NCBI RefSeq assembly: GCF_001686925.1
Contig: NZ_LVEN01000046.1
Span: 434,001 to 498,000, forward strand
DNA from: Flavobacterium piscis
GTDB taxonomy: Bacteria > Bacteroidota > Bacteroidia > Flavobacteriales > Flavobacteriaceae
Length of the DNA: 64,000 bases
Direction: 5' to 3'
The notes below the pieces were generated by a model that saw nothing but the letters and a program-made list of their open reading frames with translations, was not told where the DNA came from and did no database searches. How positions within the stretch are numbered: the stretch's first letter is position 1; the number at the start of each line of letters is the position of its first letter. This document shows, piece by piece, positions 33,722 to 41,597 of the stretch. Both the position numbers and the translations under genes were made by a program.

Positions 33722-34375
33722 ATGAATAATTCTGACCTGATAAACAAAACAATCGTTTTTGTAAAAGAGAAACTAAATGATGCCGAAGGCGGACACGATT
33801 GGTTTCATATCGAGCGCGTCTATAAAAATGCACTTTTAATTGCAAAAGACACAGATTGTAATCTTACCGTTGTTCAGTTAGGAGCTTTACTCCACGATAT
33901 TGCCGATAGTAAATTTCATAATGGAGATGAAACCATCGGACCAAAAACAGCACGTTTATTTTTAGAATCAGAAAATGTTGAAGAAGTTATTATTCAGCAT
34001 GTAGTAAACATTATCGAAAACATCTCTTTTAAGGGCGGAAATTTCGAAAAGAAGTTCTCTTCTATAGAATTGAATATCGTTCAGGATGCGGATCGTTTAG
34101 ATGCAATAGGCGCAATAGGAGTGGCAAGAGCGTTCAATTATGGCGGATTTAAAAATCGTGCCTTATATGACCCTGAAATCGCTCCTGTAACCAATATGAC
34201 AAAAGAAGAATATAAAAAGAATAATGCGCCAACCGTAAATCATTTTTACGAAAAACTTTTACTCCTAAAAGATAAAATGAATACCGAAACCGGAAAACAA
34301 ATCGCTGCCGAAAGACATCGTTTTATGGAGCTATTCCTGGCTCAGTTCTATGCAGAGTGGGAGGGGATTAAATAG
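33722..34375 (+). CDS. HD domain phosphohydrolase
   Basis: A 217-residue cytoplasmic protein of the HD superfamily. The metal-binding residues are visible: HDWFHIERV (His), LGALLHDIAD (His-Asp) and VQDADRLDAIGA (Asp). The arrangement matches the YedJ/YpgQ type of small HD hydrolase, for which nucleotide or pyrophosphate substrates have been proposed; the substrate here is unknown. The ATG at 33722 is chosen because the codons before it lie in a degenerate intergenic repeat. It is followed by a strong terminator. Confidence 0.85.
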   Translation: MNNSDLINKTIVFVKEKLNDAEGGHDWFHIERVYKNALLIAKDTDCNLTVVQLGALLHDIADSKFHNGDETIGPKTARLFLESENVEEVIIQHVVNIIENISFKGGNFEKKFSSIELNIVQDADRLDAIGAIGVARAFNYGGFKNRALYDPEIAPVTNMTKEEYKKNNAPTVNHFYEKLLLLKDKMNTETGKQIAAERHRFMELFLAQFYAEWEGIK

Positions 34376-34410
34376 TTTACGGTCTCAGTCTCAGTCTCAG
34401 TTTTCAGTAA

Positions 34411-34445
34411 TAAAAAATGGCTTCATAATTGAAGCCATTTTTTAT
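34411..34445 (+). terminator. Strong intrinsic terminator after the HD gene
   Basis: A perfect 13-bp stem (AAAAAATGGCTTC with its complement) around a 6-nt loop, ending in a T run. Just before it, 34382-34402 holds CAGTCTCAG words, one of the repeat families seen elsewhere in the window. Confidence 0.88.
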
Positions 34446-34691
34446 GTTTTAATTCTAATCTAAATTTATACATTGCTTTGTGAGCTTTTCGCGCAACAAA
34501 GCTTCAGAATAATACAAAAAGATCTTTGTGAACCTCTGTGAATCTCTGTGGTACAAAATCTTTGCGGACTTCGACTTCGCTCAGTCTGACAATAACAATA
34601 TAAATACTTTGTGATTCTCTGTGAAACCTTTGTGAATCTCTGTGGTAAAAAAACTTAGCTACTTAGAATCTCAGCAACTCAGAACCTTCCT
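34446..34691. repeat. Gene-free stretch with direct repeats of a CTCTGTGAA-type word
   Basis: No coding region is supported. From about 34521 to 34650 the words TTTGTGAA, CCTCTGTGAATCTCTGTG and close variants recur several times. The segment CTTCGACTTCGCTCAGTCTG at 34566-34590 is of a type that I believe is common in flavobacterial intergenic DNA. The function is unknown. Confidence 0.6.
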
Positions 34692-34814
34692 CTAAGAACA
34701 CCCACAATTTCCTTCGCCGCAATCTTTCTTCTTTTTAGATTTCCAAAAGAATTTTTTGATCAAAAAACCAACGGCGATAAATAATATGACAAAGGCAATA
34801 ATTTCTTGTACCAT
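34692..34814 (-). CDS. FeoB-associated Cys-rich membrane protein
   Basis: A 40-residue protein. It consists of one membrane helix (residues 4-19, EIIAFVILFIAVGFLI), a basic stretch (KKFFWKSKKKK) and a Cys-rich tail (DCGEGNCGCS). This is the architecture of the small proteins commonly encoded right after feoB. It starts 6 bp after the feoB stop on the same strand. It may assist ferrous iron transport at the inner membrane, but the role is not established. Confidence 0.85.
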   Translation of the reverse strand: MVQEIIAFVILFIAVGFLIKKFFWKSKKKKDCGEGNCGCS

Positions 34815-34820
34815 GATCGT

Positions 34821-36920
34821 TTATTTTAAAAGTTGATACGCAAACAGCGCTACAAAATAAGCAAGACCGCTCATCAGGAAAAGCTGCATGGCAGGCCATT
34901 TCCAGGAGTTGGTTTCTTTTTTGGTAATGGCCAATGTACTGGCGCACTGCATGGCAAAAGCATAGAACAATAACAATGAAATTCCTGAAGCAAAATTGAA
35001 GATTTTCTGACCTGTTTGAGGATTTATTTCTTCCTGCATTTTGCTTTTTATGGTCGCTTCGTTATCGCTGCTTCCTACACTGTAAATCGTAGCAAGTGTT
35101 CCTACGAAAACCTCACGCGCAGCAAACGAACTGATAATGGCAATTCCTATTTTCCAATCATAACCCAAAGGAGAAATGGCTGGCTCAATGGCTTTACCCA
35201 TTATCCCGATATACGAGTTCTCTAATTTTTGAGAAGCCACTTCGTTTTCAAATTCAGTTTCGTCAAGAGGTTTATCCACAAATCTTTCTTTTACGATAGA
35301 TTCGGCTTCGTTAAAATCTTTTCCGGGACCGTATGATGCTAAAAACCACAAGATAACAGATATCGCCAAAATGATTTTACCGGCTCCAACAACGAAAGCT
35401 TTTGTTTTCTCGACAACATTAATTGCAACGTTTTTGAAAAGAGGCAATTTATAGCTTGGCATTTCGACTACGAAATACGTTTTGGCACTTATTTTTAATA
35501 TTTTATTTAAGATATAGGCCGAAAGAATGGCTGTTCCAAAACCTAATAAATACAACAACATCAAGGCTAAACCTTGCACATTTAGAAAACCAAATAAGCG
35601 TTCCTCAGGAATTACCAATGAAATAATAATAGTATAAACAGGTAGTCTTGCAGAACAAGTGGTAAACGGAGTTACCAAAATCGTAATAAGACGTTCTTTC
35701 CAGTTTTCGATATTTCTGGTCGCCATAATTGCCGGAATCGCACAGGCCGTTCCTGAAATTAAAGGCACGACGCTTTTTCCGGATAGTCCAAACTTACGCA
35801 TGATTTTATCCATCAAAAAAACAACACGACTCATATAACCGCTTTCTTCCAGAATCGAAATGAACAGGAATAAAAAGGCAATTTGAGGAATAAAAATAAT
35901 AACACCGCCAATTCCCGGTACAATTCCCTGCGAGAGTAAATCAGTCAGGATGCCGCTTGGTAATTCCTGAGCCACCCAACTGCTTAAAGAAGCAAAAGTG
36001 CTGTCGATAAAATCCATTGGAATTGTTGACCAGCTAAAAATGGATTGGAAAATCAAAAATAAAATGGCTAAGAAAATGACATAACCCCAAACTTTGTGTG
36101 TTAAAACACGATCAAGTTTGGCTCTAAAATCTTTTGCCATCGAGGCGTCCACTTTTAAGCCTTCTTTCAAAACATCATTGATGAATTGATAACGTTTTAT
36201 GGTTTCTTTTTGCTGTAAACGCTTTAATTCTGAATGAGATTTAGTAAAAGTACTTCTGATTTCATTTCGATCTAAATTCGAAAAATTCACATCCTGCGTA
36301 ATCACCAACCATAATTTATACAATAATTGATTAGGAAAAGCATGCTGTAATTTTTGAAAATATTCTTCGTCAATAACCGAAGCATTCAGGCAAGGTTCAT
36401 TCGGAATGGTTTTATAAGAAACAATGAGTTCCTTTAATGCATCGATTCCTAAACCTTTACGCGAGCTTACTAAGGCAATTTTAGTTTTTAGTTTTTCTTC
36501 CAGATACGGAATATCTAAAGTAATTCCTTTGCTTTCCATACGGTCCGACATATTAATGACTAAAATCGTCGGAATTTCAAGGTCTTTTATTTGAGTGTAA
36601 ATCAGTAAATTTCGTTTCAGATTTTCAACATCTGTAACCACTACCGCTACATCCGGATATAATTTATCGTTTTTGTTTAATAAAAGTTCAATAACCACAC
36701 TTTCGTCCATAGAACTTGCGTTCAGACTATAGGTTCCGGGTAAATCCAGAATATTGGCTTTAATGTTTTGCGGTAATTTACAGAAGCCAATTTTTTTCTC
36801 AACCGTAATTCCGGGATAATTCCCTACTTGTTGATTAAGTCCTGTAAGCTGATTAAAAACGGAAGTTTTTCCTGTATTAGGATTCCCAATAAGGGCAACA
36901 TTGATATTTTGAATGCTCAT
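34821..36920 (-). CDS. feoB: Ferrous iron transporter FeoB
   Basis: A 699-residue inner-membrane Fe(II) transporter. The N-terminal GTPase domain has G1 at GNPNTGKTS (residues 12-20), the G2/switch region around NYPGITVEKK, G3 DLPGTYS, and NMSD (G4). A helical linker follows, then the gated membrane domain with IFIPQIAFLFLFISILEESGYM, GLSGKSVVPLISGTACAIP and FTTCSARLPVY, all conserved. The length is typical for the group. Its start ATG shares the A of the feoA stop (TAATG), so the two are coupled, and the Cys-rich 40-residue gene follows. Confidence 0.97.
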   Translation of the reverse strand: MSIQNINVALIGNPNTGKTSVFNQLTGLNQQVGNYPGITVEKKIGFCKLPQNIKANILDLPGTYSLNASSMDESVVIELLLNKNDKLYPDVAVVVTDVENLKRNLLIYTQIKDLEIPTILVINMSDRMESKGITLDIPYLEEKLKTKIALVSSRKGLGIDALKELIVSYKTIPNEPCLNASVIDEEYFQKLQHAFPNQLLYKLWLVITQDVNFSNLDRNEIRSTFTKSHSELKRLQQKETIKRYQFINDVLKEGLKVDASMAKDFRAKLDRVLTHKVWGYVIFLAILFLIFQSIFSWSTIPMDFIDSTFASLSSWVAQELPSGILTDLLSQGIVPGIGGVIIFIPQIAFLFLFISILEESGYMSRVVFLMDKIMRKFGLSGKSVVPLISGTACAIPAIMATRNIENWKERLITILVTPFTTCSARLPVYTIIISLVIPEERLFGFLNVQGLALMLLYLLGFGTAILSAYILNKILKISAKTYFVVEMPSYKLPLFKNVAINVVEKTKAFVVGAGKIILAISVILWFLASYGPGKDFNEAESIVKERFVDKPLDETEFENEVASQKLENSYIGIMGKAIEPAISPLGYDWKIGIAIISSFAAREVFVGTLATIYSVGSSDNEATIKSKMQEEINPQTGQKIFNFASGISLLLFYAFAMQCASTLAITKKETNSWKWPAMQLFLMSGLAYFVALFAYQLLK

Positions 36921-37159
36921 TACAAATTGGTTTTGATAAGTTCAACTTCAATTTCACGAGCAGTTTCAACACGAATGGCTACGTGCGAACCATTTATATC
37001 TAAATATAATGGATCTCCAAAAGGAGCAATTTGAAGCAATTCGACTAAGTTGCCCGGCAAACAACCCATTTCTAATAATTTTAGAGGAATAAGATCGATA
37101 TCAAAATCTTTGATAATGGCTTTCTCGCCTTTTTTTAGAGTATGGATAGTATTTTGCAA
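36920..37159 (-). CDS. feoA: FeoA family ferrous iron transport protein
   Basis: A 79-residue SH3-like cytoplasmic protein. The family pattern is present: L..L..G..A.I..., then LLEMGCLPGNLVELLQIAPFGDPLY and HVAIRVETAREIEVE. FeoA is needed for full FeoB activity and may regulate its GTPase. It is the first gene of feoA-feoB-small gene and overlaps feoB by one base. Confidence 0.95.
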   Translation of the reverse strand: MQNTIHTLKKGEKAIIKDFDIDLIPLKLLEMGCLPGNLVELLQIAPFGDPLYLDINGSHVAIRVETAREIEVELIKTNL

Positions 37160-37185
37160 AGCTTATTTAGATTGAATTTAGATTG

Positions 37186-37214
37186 CAAAAGTAGGCAATT
37201 ATTCTTTATTTCAA
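37186..37214 (-). promoter_or_regulatory. Promoter of the feoAB operon
   Basis: On the - strand TTG (37212-37214), an 18-bp spacer and TACTTTTG (37186-37193) together match the Bacteroidota -33/-7 consensus, and the box lies 27 bp upstream of the feoA ATG. Fur-type control would be expected, but I could not identify a Fur site with confidence. Confidence 0.6.
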
Positions 37215-37263
37215 GGCATTTAACACTTTTGTAAATGCTAAATATTTCTAAAAATAAGGGATT

Positions 37264-37929
37264 TTACTCTTGACACAAGAAATTGATGTCTTCTAAAAGG
37301 CGTTGAATTTCCTCTTTATTCGTTCCGTCATAAAAACCACGAACACGTCGTTTTTGATCGACCAAAACAAAATTCTCGGTATGTACCATATCGTACAATT
37401 GATCAGGGCGACCTAATTTTACCGCCAGATAAGATTTTCTGGCCATTGTATAGATTTCTTTTTTGTCTCCGGTAACCAAATTCCACTTGCTGTCTACAAC
37501 ATGATGTTTAATGGCATATTCTTTAAGAACCGGAATACTGTCAACTTCAGGAAAAACGGTGTGGGAAAGCAACATTACTTTTGGATTATTCAAAATTGCT
37601 TTTTGAACATCTTCAAGATTGGTTGTCATTTTTGGACAAATCGAACCACAAGTCGTAAAGAAAAAGTCGGCTACATAAATTTTACCTTCGTAATTTTTTT
37701 GCGTAATCGTATCTCCGTTCTGGTTTACAAATTTAAAATTGGCAATCGTATGATATTTGCTTTTGTATTGAATCGTGCTGTCTACCAATTCAGGATTTAC
37801 ATCAGCCGGATTGTAAATGGGCAATGTTTTTTGTGGCTTTAAAGCCGAATAAAATAAAGAGATGGTTACAGCTGAAAATACTATTAGAACAATAAAAAAT
37901 TTGCGGTATTTATAAAGAAACGATTTCAT
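37264..37929 (-). CDS. SCO1/SenC family protein
   Basis: A 221-residue protein anchored by an N-terminal helix (residues 10-28), with a thioredoxin-like SCO domain facing the periplasm. The copper/redox motif is TTCGSICPKM (Cys94 and Cys98), preceded by GKIYVADFFF; a conserved His is in the MVHTENFVLVDQ segment. SCO proteins help insert copper into the CuA site of cytochrome oxidase, or act as thiol reductases. The ATG at 37929 is preferred because the upstream codons would include the promoter box. No oxidase gene is adjacent. Confidence 0.9.
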   Translation of the reverse strand: MKSFLYKYRKFFIVLIVFSAVTISLFYSALKPQKTLPIYNPADVNPELVDSTIQYKSKYHTIANFKFVNQNGDTITQKNYEGKIYVADFFFTTCGSICPKMTTNLEDVQKAILNNPKVMLLSHTVFPEVDSIPVLKEYAIKHHVVDSKWNLVTGDKKEIYTMARKSYLAVKLGRPDQLYDMVHTENFVLVDQKRRVRGFYDGTNKEEIQRLLEDINFLCQE

Positions 37930-37944
37930 AAAAATAATTTGGCG

Positions 37945-37952
37945 CAAAAATA
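37945..37952 (-). promoter_or_regulatory. Likely -7 box for the SCO1-type gene
   Basis: TATTTTTG on the - strand fits TAnnTTTG, 15 bp upstream of the ATG at 37929. It supports the shorter start. Confidence 0.4.
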
Positions 37953-38047
37953 CGAAAAGCACATTTTAAAATACTAGTTGAGGTTGGTTTTTAACAAGTT
38001 TGGGCTATTGTTTAAGAAATAGATTATCCTTTTAATTGTAGTTTAGT

Positions 38048-38153
38048 TTGTCATCTCGACCGAAGGGAGAGATCACACTAGAAGCTCGACCAAAATTGGC
38101 GACATTCTGGATAGAATTTCTCGTGTGATCTCTCCCTTCGGTCGAGATGACAA
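38048..38153. repeat. Long perfect inverted repeat (31-bp arms)
   Basis: Arms at 38048-38078 and 38123-38153 are exact reverse complements, including the core TCGACCGAAGGGAGAGATCA. They are separated by 44 bp, and the next five inner bases also pair four times. It lies between the ends of the - strand SCO1-type and EamA genes. No T run follows, so it is not a typical terminator. It resembles a dispersed intergenic palindrome of the REP/MITE kind. Confidence 0.9.
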
Positions 38154-38204
38154 GGTTGTCATTTATCTTGCAAGAGTAAAAATCATTCGTGAATTCGTGG
38201 CTAA

Positions 38205-39131
38205 CTATTTCAATTTAACCTTTCTAATAGATTTATTGACCAAATAAACTCCGGTTAGTGTGACAACTGCGCCAATTGCAACGGCCTTTGTAAGTATTTC
38301 TCCAAAAATAAAAGACCCTAAAACCATAGCCACAATCGGGTTGATATAAACATAAATACTGCTAATTTCTGTTGGAAGATTTTTCAATGAATAGATGAAA
38401 GCGATAAAAGTTAAAACCGAACCAATAATAACTAAATAAGCAATTGCCCACCATGAAGGCATTGGGATTTCAGCAAATGGAATATTAATTCCTGCAGCTT
38501 CAGTAATTCCAAATAAAAATATACTTGAGATCAGCATCTGTAATCCTAAACTAAAATAAGGGTTAAAACTTGCTGCTTTTTTCTTTGTTTGTAAAATTCC
38601 AAAAGCCCATGTAATAGTAGATATAGTCATTAAAATAATCCCGAATTGAAATTCTGGTTTTAATATATCAGCAATATAATCGATGAAAAGAATACAAATA
38701 CCTCCAAAACTAATTAAAATTCCAAGCAAAGCCATTCTTGCAATTTTGTAGCCGTTAAAAAAATTAATAATAATGATAAAGATGGGGAAAAGCGCAGTAA
38801 TTATTGCTCCTAATCCGCTACTCATATATTTAACGCCCCAAGTACTTAAGCCATTACTAAGCATAAAGTTTAAAATTGCTAATACGAATATTGTTCGCCA
38901 TTCTTTTCCTTTTGGCCAGGGTTCTTTCTTTATTAAAAAATAAACTACATATAAAATTCCACCTAAAAACTGACGAATGGTTACCAATTGCAAAGCTGGC
39001 ATATATCTAACACCCTCTTTTGAGGCAAGCCAGGTCGTTCCCCAAAAAAAACTTACCCAACATAACGCCAATATCGGTAACCCGATGGCATCGATTCTTC
39101 CGGAAACGGCATTTTGTATTTTTGCTCTCAC
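38205..39131 (-). CDS. EamA/DMT family transporter
   Basis: About 308 residues with ten predicted membrane helices in two EamA halves (about residues 15-150 and 165-300). The first half has WVSFFWGTTWLASKEGVRYMPA and LRQ/IRQFLGG; the second has GSVLTFIAFIYSLKNLP and YINPIVAMVLGSFIFGE, the usual family landmarks. It probably exports a small metabolite. No ATG lies in a sensible position: the candidates are GTG at 39131, used here, or TTG at 39164, which would add 11 residues. The stop is firm. Confidence 0.85.
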   Translation of the reverse strand: MRAKIQNAVSGRIDAIGLPILALCWVSFFWGTTWLASKEGVRYMPALQLVTIRQFLGGILYVVYFLIKKEPWPKGKEWRTIFVLAILNFMLSNGLSTWGVKYMSSGLGAIITALFPIFIIIINFFNGYKIARMALLGILISFGGICILFIDYIADILKPEFQFGIILMTISTITWAFGILQTKKKAASFNPYFSLGLQMLISSIFLFGITEAAGINIPFAEIPMPSWWAIAYLVIIGSVLTFIAFIYSLKNLPTEISSIYVYINPIVAMVLGSFIFGEILTKAVAIGAVVTLTGVYLVNKSIRKVKLK

Positions 39132-39300
39132 TTTTATTGAAATTATTTGTAACAAATATTCCAAAAACTATTCTAATATTCAGTTAGAAACCGGTAATAA
39201 ATACATGAAAATATTCGATGATATCCATTAAAATGTTAGGATAAGTTACTTTTTTGCGATTATTTCAATAATTTTAACATAGCGTTTCAGATATTAGGAA

Positions 39301-39308
39301 TACGTTTG
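39301..39308 (+). promoter_or_regulatory. Likely -7 box for the first M13 peptidase gene
   Basis: TACGTTTG, followed by TATA, fits TAnnTTTG 27 bp before the ATG. The same 12-base string precedes the second M13 gene, and the word TTAACATAG lies upstream of both. Confidence 0.55.
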
Positions 39309-39334
39309 TATAACGACCAAAAACTTAAATATAA

Positions 39335-41395
39335 ATGAAAAAACAACTTAGCAGACCCTTGTTCTGCGCCTTTTTTGCAGCAGTTTCATTTACAGCTGTT
39401 AAAGCTCAAAATGCAACTCCAAAGGAACCGGGTATTAATGTGTCATACATGAATACCAAAATTAGTCCAAGTCAGGACTTTTTTCAATATGTGAACGGAA
39501 CCTGGCTTAATCAAACTGAAATTCCGAGTGATCGTACGACATGGGGAAGTTTTAATGAATTGATTAAGAAAACAGACAAAGATGCAATGTCTATCCTGAA
39601 AGAAGCATCTAAAAATCCAAAATATAAATCAGACACCGATCAGGGAAAAGCCGTTAATTTATTTTCAACAATTTTAGATACCGTTGGAAGAAACAAAGCC
39701 GGAATTGCACCTTTGCAATCTTACTTTAAAAAGATTGATGCCATTAAAAACGTTGCTGATCTTCAAAAGTATTTAGTTGAGGTTGAACCGGAAGGTACAG
39801 CTGCTTTTTTCGGAATCTATATTGGTGCCGATGAAAAAAACAGTTCTAAAAACTCTGTAACTCTTGGTGTAAGTCAGTTGGGTTTACCGGATAAAGATTA
39901 CTACACTGCTGAAGATAAAGACTCTAAAGAAAAAAGAGCAAAATACGAGCTTCATGTAGCGAAGATGATGCAGTTTATTGGCGAATCGCCAGAAAAAGCA
40001 AAACAAAGCGCAGCCACAATTTTAGCTTTAGAAACAGAATTATCTAAGCCGAGATTAAATCGTGTAGAAAGCAGAGACAGCCGTTTGCAATACAACCCGA
40101 TGACAATTGCTGCACTTCAAAAAATAACGCCGGCCATTAAATGGGATGCTTATTTTACGGGTCTTGGCCTTGCAAAATTAGATACTGTAGTGGTAATGGA
40201 GCCAAAATATATGAAAGCTTTGCAAACTATTTTTAGTGAAAATAAAGTAGCACAGTGGAAAGAATATTTAAAATGGGATTTATTAAACACCGTTTCTACA
40301 AAATTATCAACAGATATTGAAACTGCTAATTTTGATTTTTACAGTAAAACCTTAAGAGGAGCTATAAAACAATTACCACGCGAAGAAAAAGCATTACAAG
40401 TAGTAAACAATACCGTAGGTGAAGCACTTGGTAAGTTATATGTTGAAAAAGTATTTCCTGCAGAAGCTAAAGCCAAAGCAGTAGATATGATTCATAATAT
40501 TATTTTGGCGTACCAAAATCGTATCAACAATTTAACATGGATGTCTGCGGCTACCAAAGTAAAAGCGATTGAAAAATTAAATAAAATTACGATCAAAGTA
40601 GGTTATCCGGATAAATGGAAAGACTATTCTGCACTTCAAATTAAAAGTGTAGCAGATGGTGGAAGTTATTTTGATAATGCCCGTAACCTGAACAAATGGA
40701 ATTTCAAAAAAGGAATCGAAAAACTAAACAAACCTGTTGATAAAACAGAGTGGGGAATGTCACCGCAAACTGTAAATGCGTATTACAATCCATCTTATAA
40801 CGAGATTGTTTTCCCTGCAGCAATTTTACAGCCTCCATTTTACAATTATCAGGCTGACGAAGCGGTTAATTATGGTGGAATTGGAGCCGTTATTGGTCAT
40901 GAAATTTCTCATGGTTTTGATGATTCAGGAGCACGTTATAATGCCGAAGGAAATTTGGTAGACTGGTGGACCCCGGAAGATTTAACACAATTTACAGCAC
41001 TTGGTAAAGCTTTGGCAGATCAATACAGCGCTTTAGAGCCATTGCCGGGAACTCACGTAGACGGTAATTTTACTTTAGGTGAAAATATTGGTGACTTAGG
41101 AGGTATCAATGCTGCTTATGATGGTTTACAATTGTATCTAAAATCACATCCAAACCCTGGATTAATTGATGGATTCACTCCGCAACAACGTTTCTTTATT
41201 TCATGGGCAACCGTATGGAGAACTAAAACGAGAGATGAAGCAATTAAAAATCAGGTAAAAACAGATCCGCATTCTCCAGGAATGTACAGAGCTTACGTTC
41301 CGCTTCAAAATGTTGATGCTTTTTATGATGCTTTCGGTATCAAAAAAGGAGAAAAAATGTATGTTGATACGGATAAAAGAGTTAAAATCTGGTAA
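39335..41395 (+). CDS. M13 family zinc metallopeptidase (neprilysin/PepO-like), copy 1
   Basis: A 686-residue exported endopeptidase. The signal peptide ends at VKAQ (residues 1-25). The M13 N-terminal domain begins at DFFQYVNGTWLNQTEIPSD. The catalytic C-terminal domain contains NAYYNPSYNEIVFPAAILQPPF, then GHEISHGFDDSG (zinc His pair and catalytic Glu near residue 521) and GENIGDLGG (third zinc ligand Glu near 583), ending with the family's typical VKIW. Such enzymes cut small peptides outside the cytoplasm. The second copy lies 200 bp downstream after a terminator. Confidence 0.95.
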   Translation: MKKQLSRPLFCAFFAAVSFTAVKAQNATPKEPGINVSYMNTKISPSQDFFQYVNGTWLNQTEIPSDRTTWGSFNELIKKTDKDAMSILKEASKNPKYKSDTDQGKAVNLFSTILDTVGRNKAGIAPLQSYFKKIDAIKNVADLQKYLVEVEPEGTAAFFGIYIGADEKNSSKNSVTLGVSQLGLPDKDYYTAEDKDSKEKRAKYELHVAKMMQFIGESPEKAKQSAATILALETELSKPRLNRVESRDSRLQYNPMTIAALQKITPAIKWDAYFTGLGLAKLDTVVVMEPKYMKALQTIFSENKVAQWKEYLKWDLLNTVSTKLSTDIETANFDFYSKTLRGAIKQLPREEKALQVVNNTVGEALGKLYVEKVFPAEAKAKAVDMIHNIILAYQNRINNLTWMSAATKVKAIEKLNKITIKVGYPDKWKDYSALQIKSVADGGSYFDNARNLNKWNFKKGIEKLNKPVDKTEWGMSPQTVNAYYNPSYNEIVFPAAILQPPFYNYQADEAVNYGGIGAVIGHEISHGFDDSGARYNAEGNLVDWWTPEDLTQFTALGKALADQYSALEPLPGTHVDGNFTLGENIGDLGGINAAYDGLQLYLKSHPNPGLIDGFTPQQRFFISWATVWRTKTRDEAIKNQVKTDPHSPGMYRAYVPLQNVDAFYDAFGIKKGEKMYVDTDKRVKIW

Positions 41396-41407
41396 TTCAT
41401 AATTAAT

Positions 41408-41437
41408 AAAAACGGCGCTGATAAAGCGTCGTTTTTT
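41408..41437 (+). terminator. Intrinsic terminator between the two M13 genes
   Basis: AACGGCGCT pairs with AGCGTCGTT (one G-U) around a 5-nt loop, followed by TTTT. It means the second copy needs its own promoter. Confidence 0.85.
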
Positions 41438-41573
41438 GTTATGACATTATTCTAAAAAGTAAATTTTAAATATTTTAGAAGACATTTTGGGTTAAAATAG
41501 TTCAACATAAATTCTCAAATCAATTATTGATAAAATTTAACATAGAATTCAAAATAATAACAATACGTTTGTA

Positions 41574-41581
41574 TATATACT
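41574..41581 (+). promoter_or_regulatory. Likely -7 box for the second M13 peptidase gene
   Basis: TACGTTTG followed by TATA, 17 bp before the ATG at 41598. It is identical to the box of copy 1, so the control region appears to have been duplicated with the gene. Confidence 0.5.
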
Positions 41582-41597
41582 AATTCAATAAATAAAA

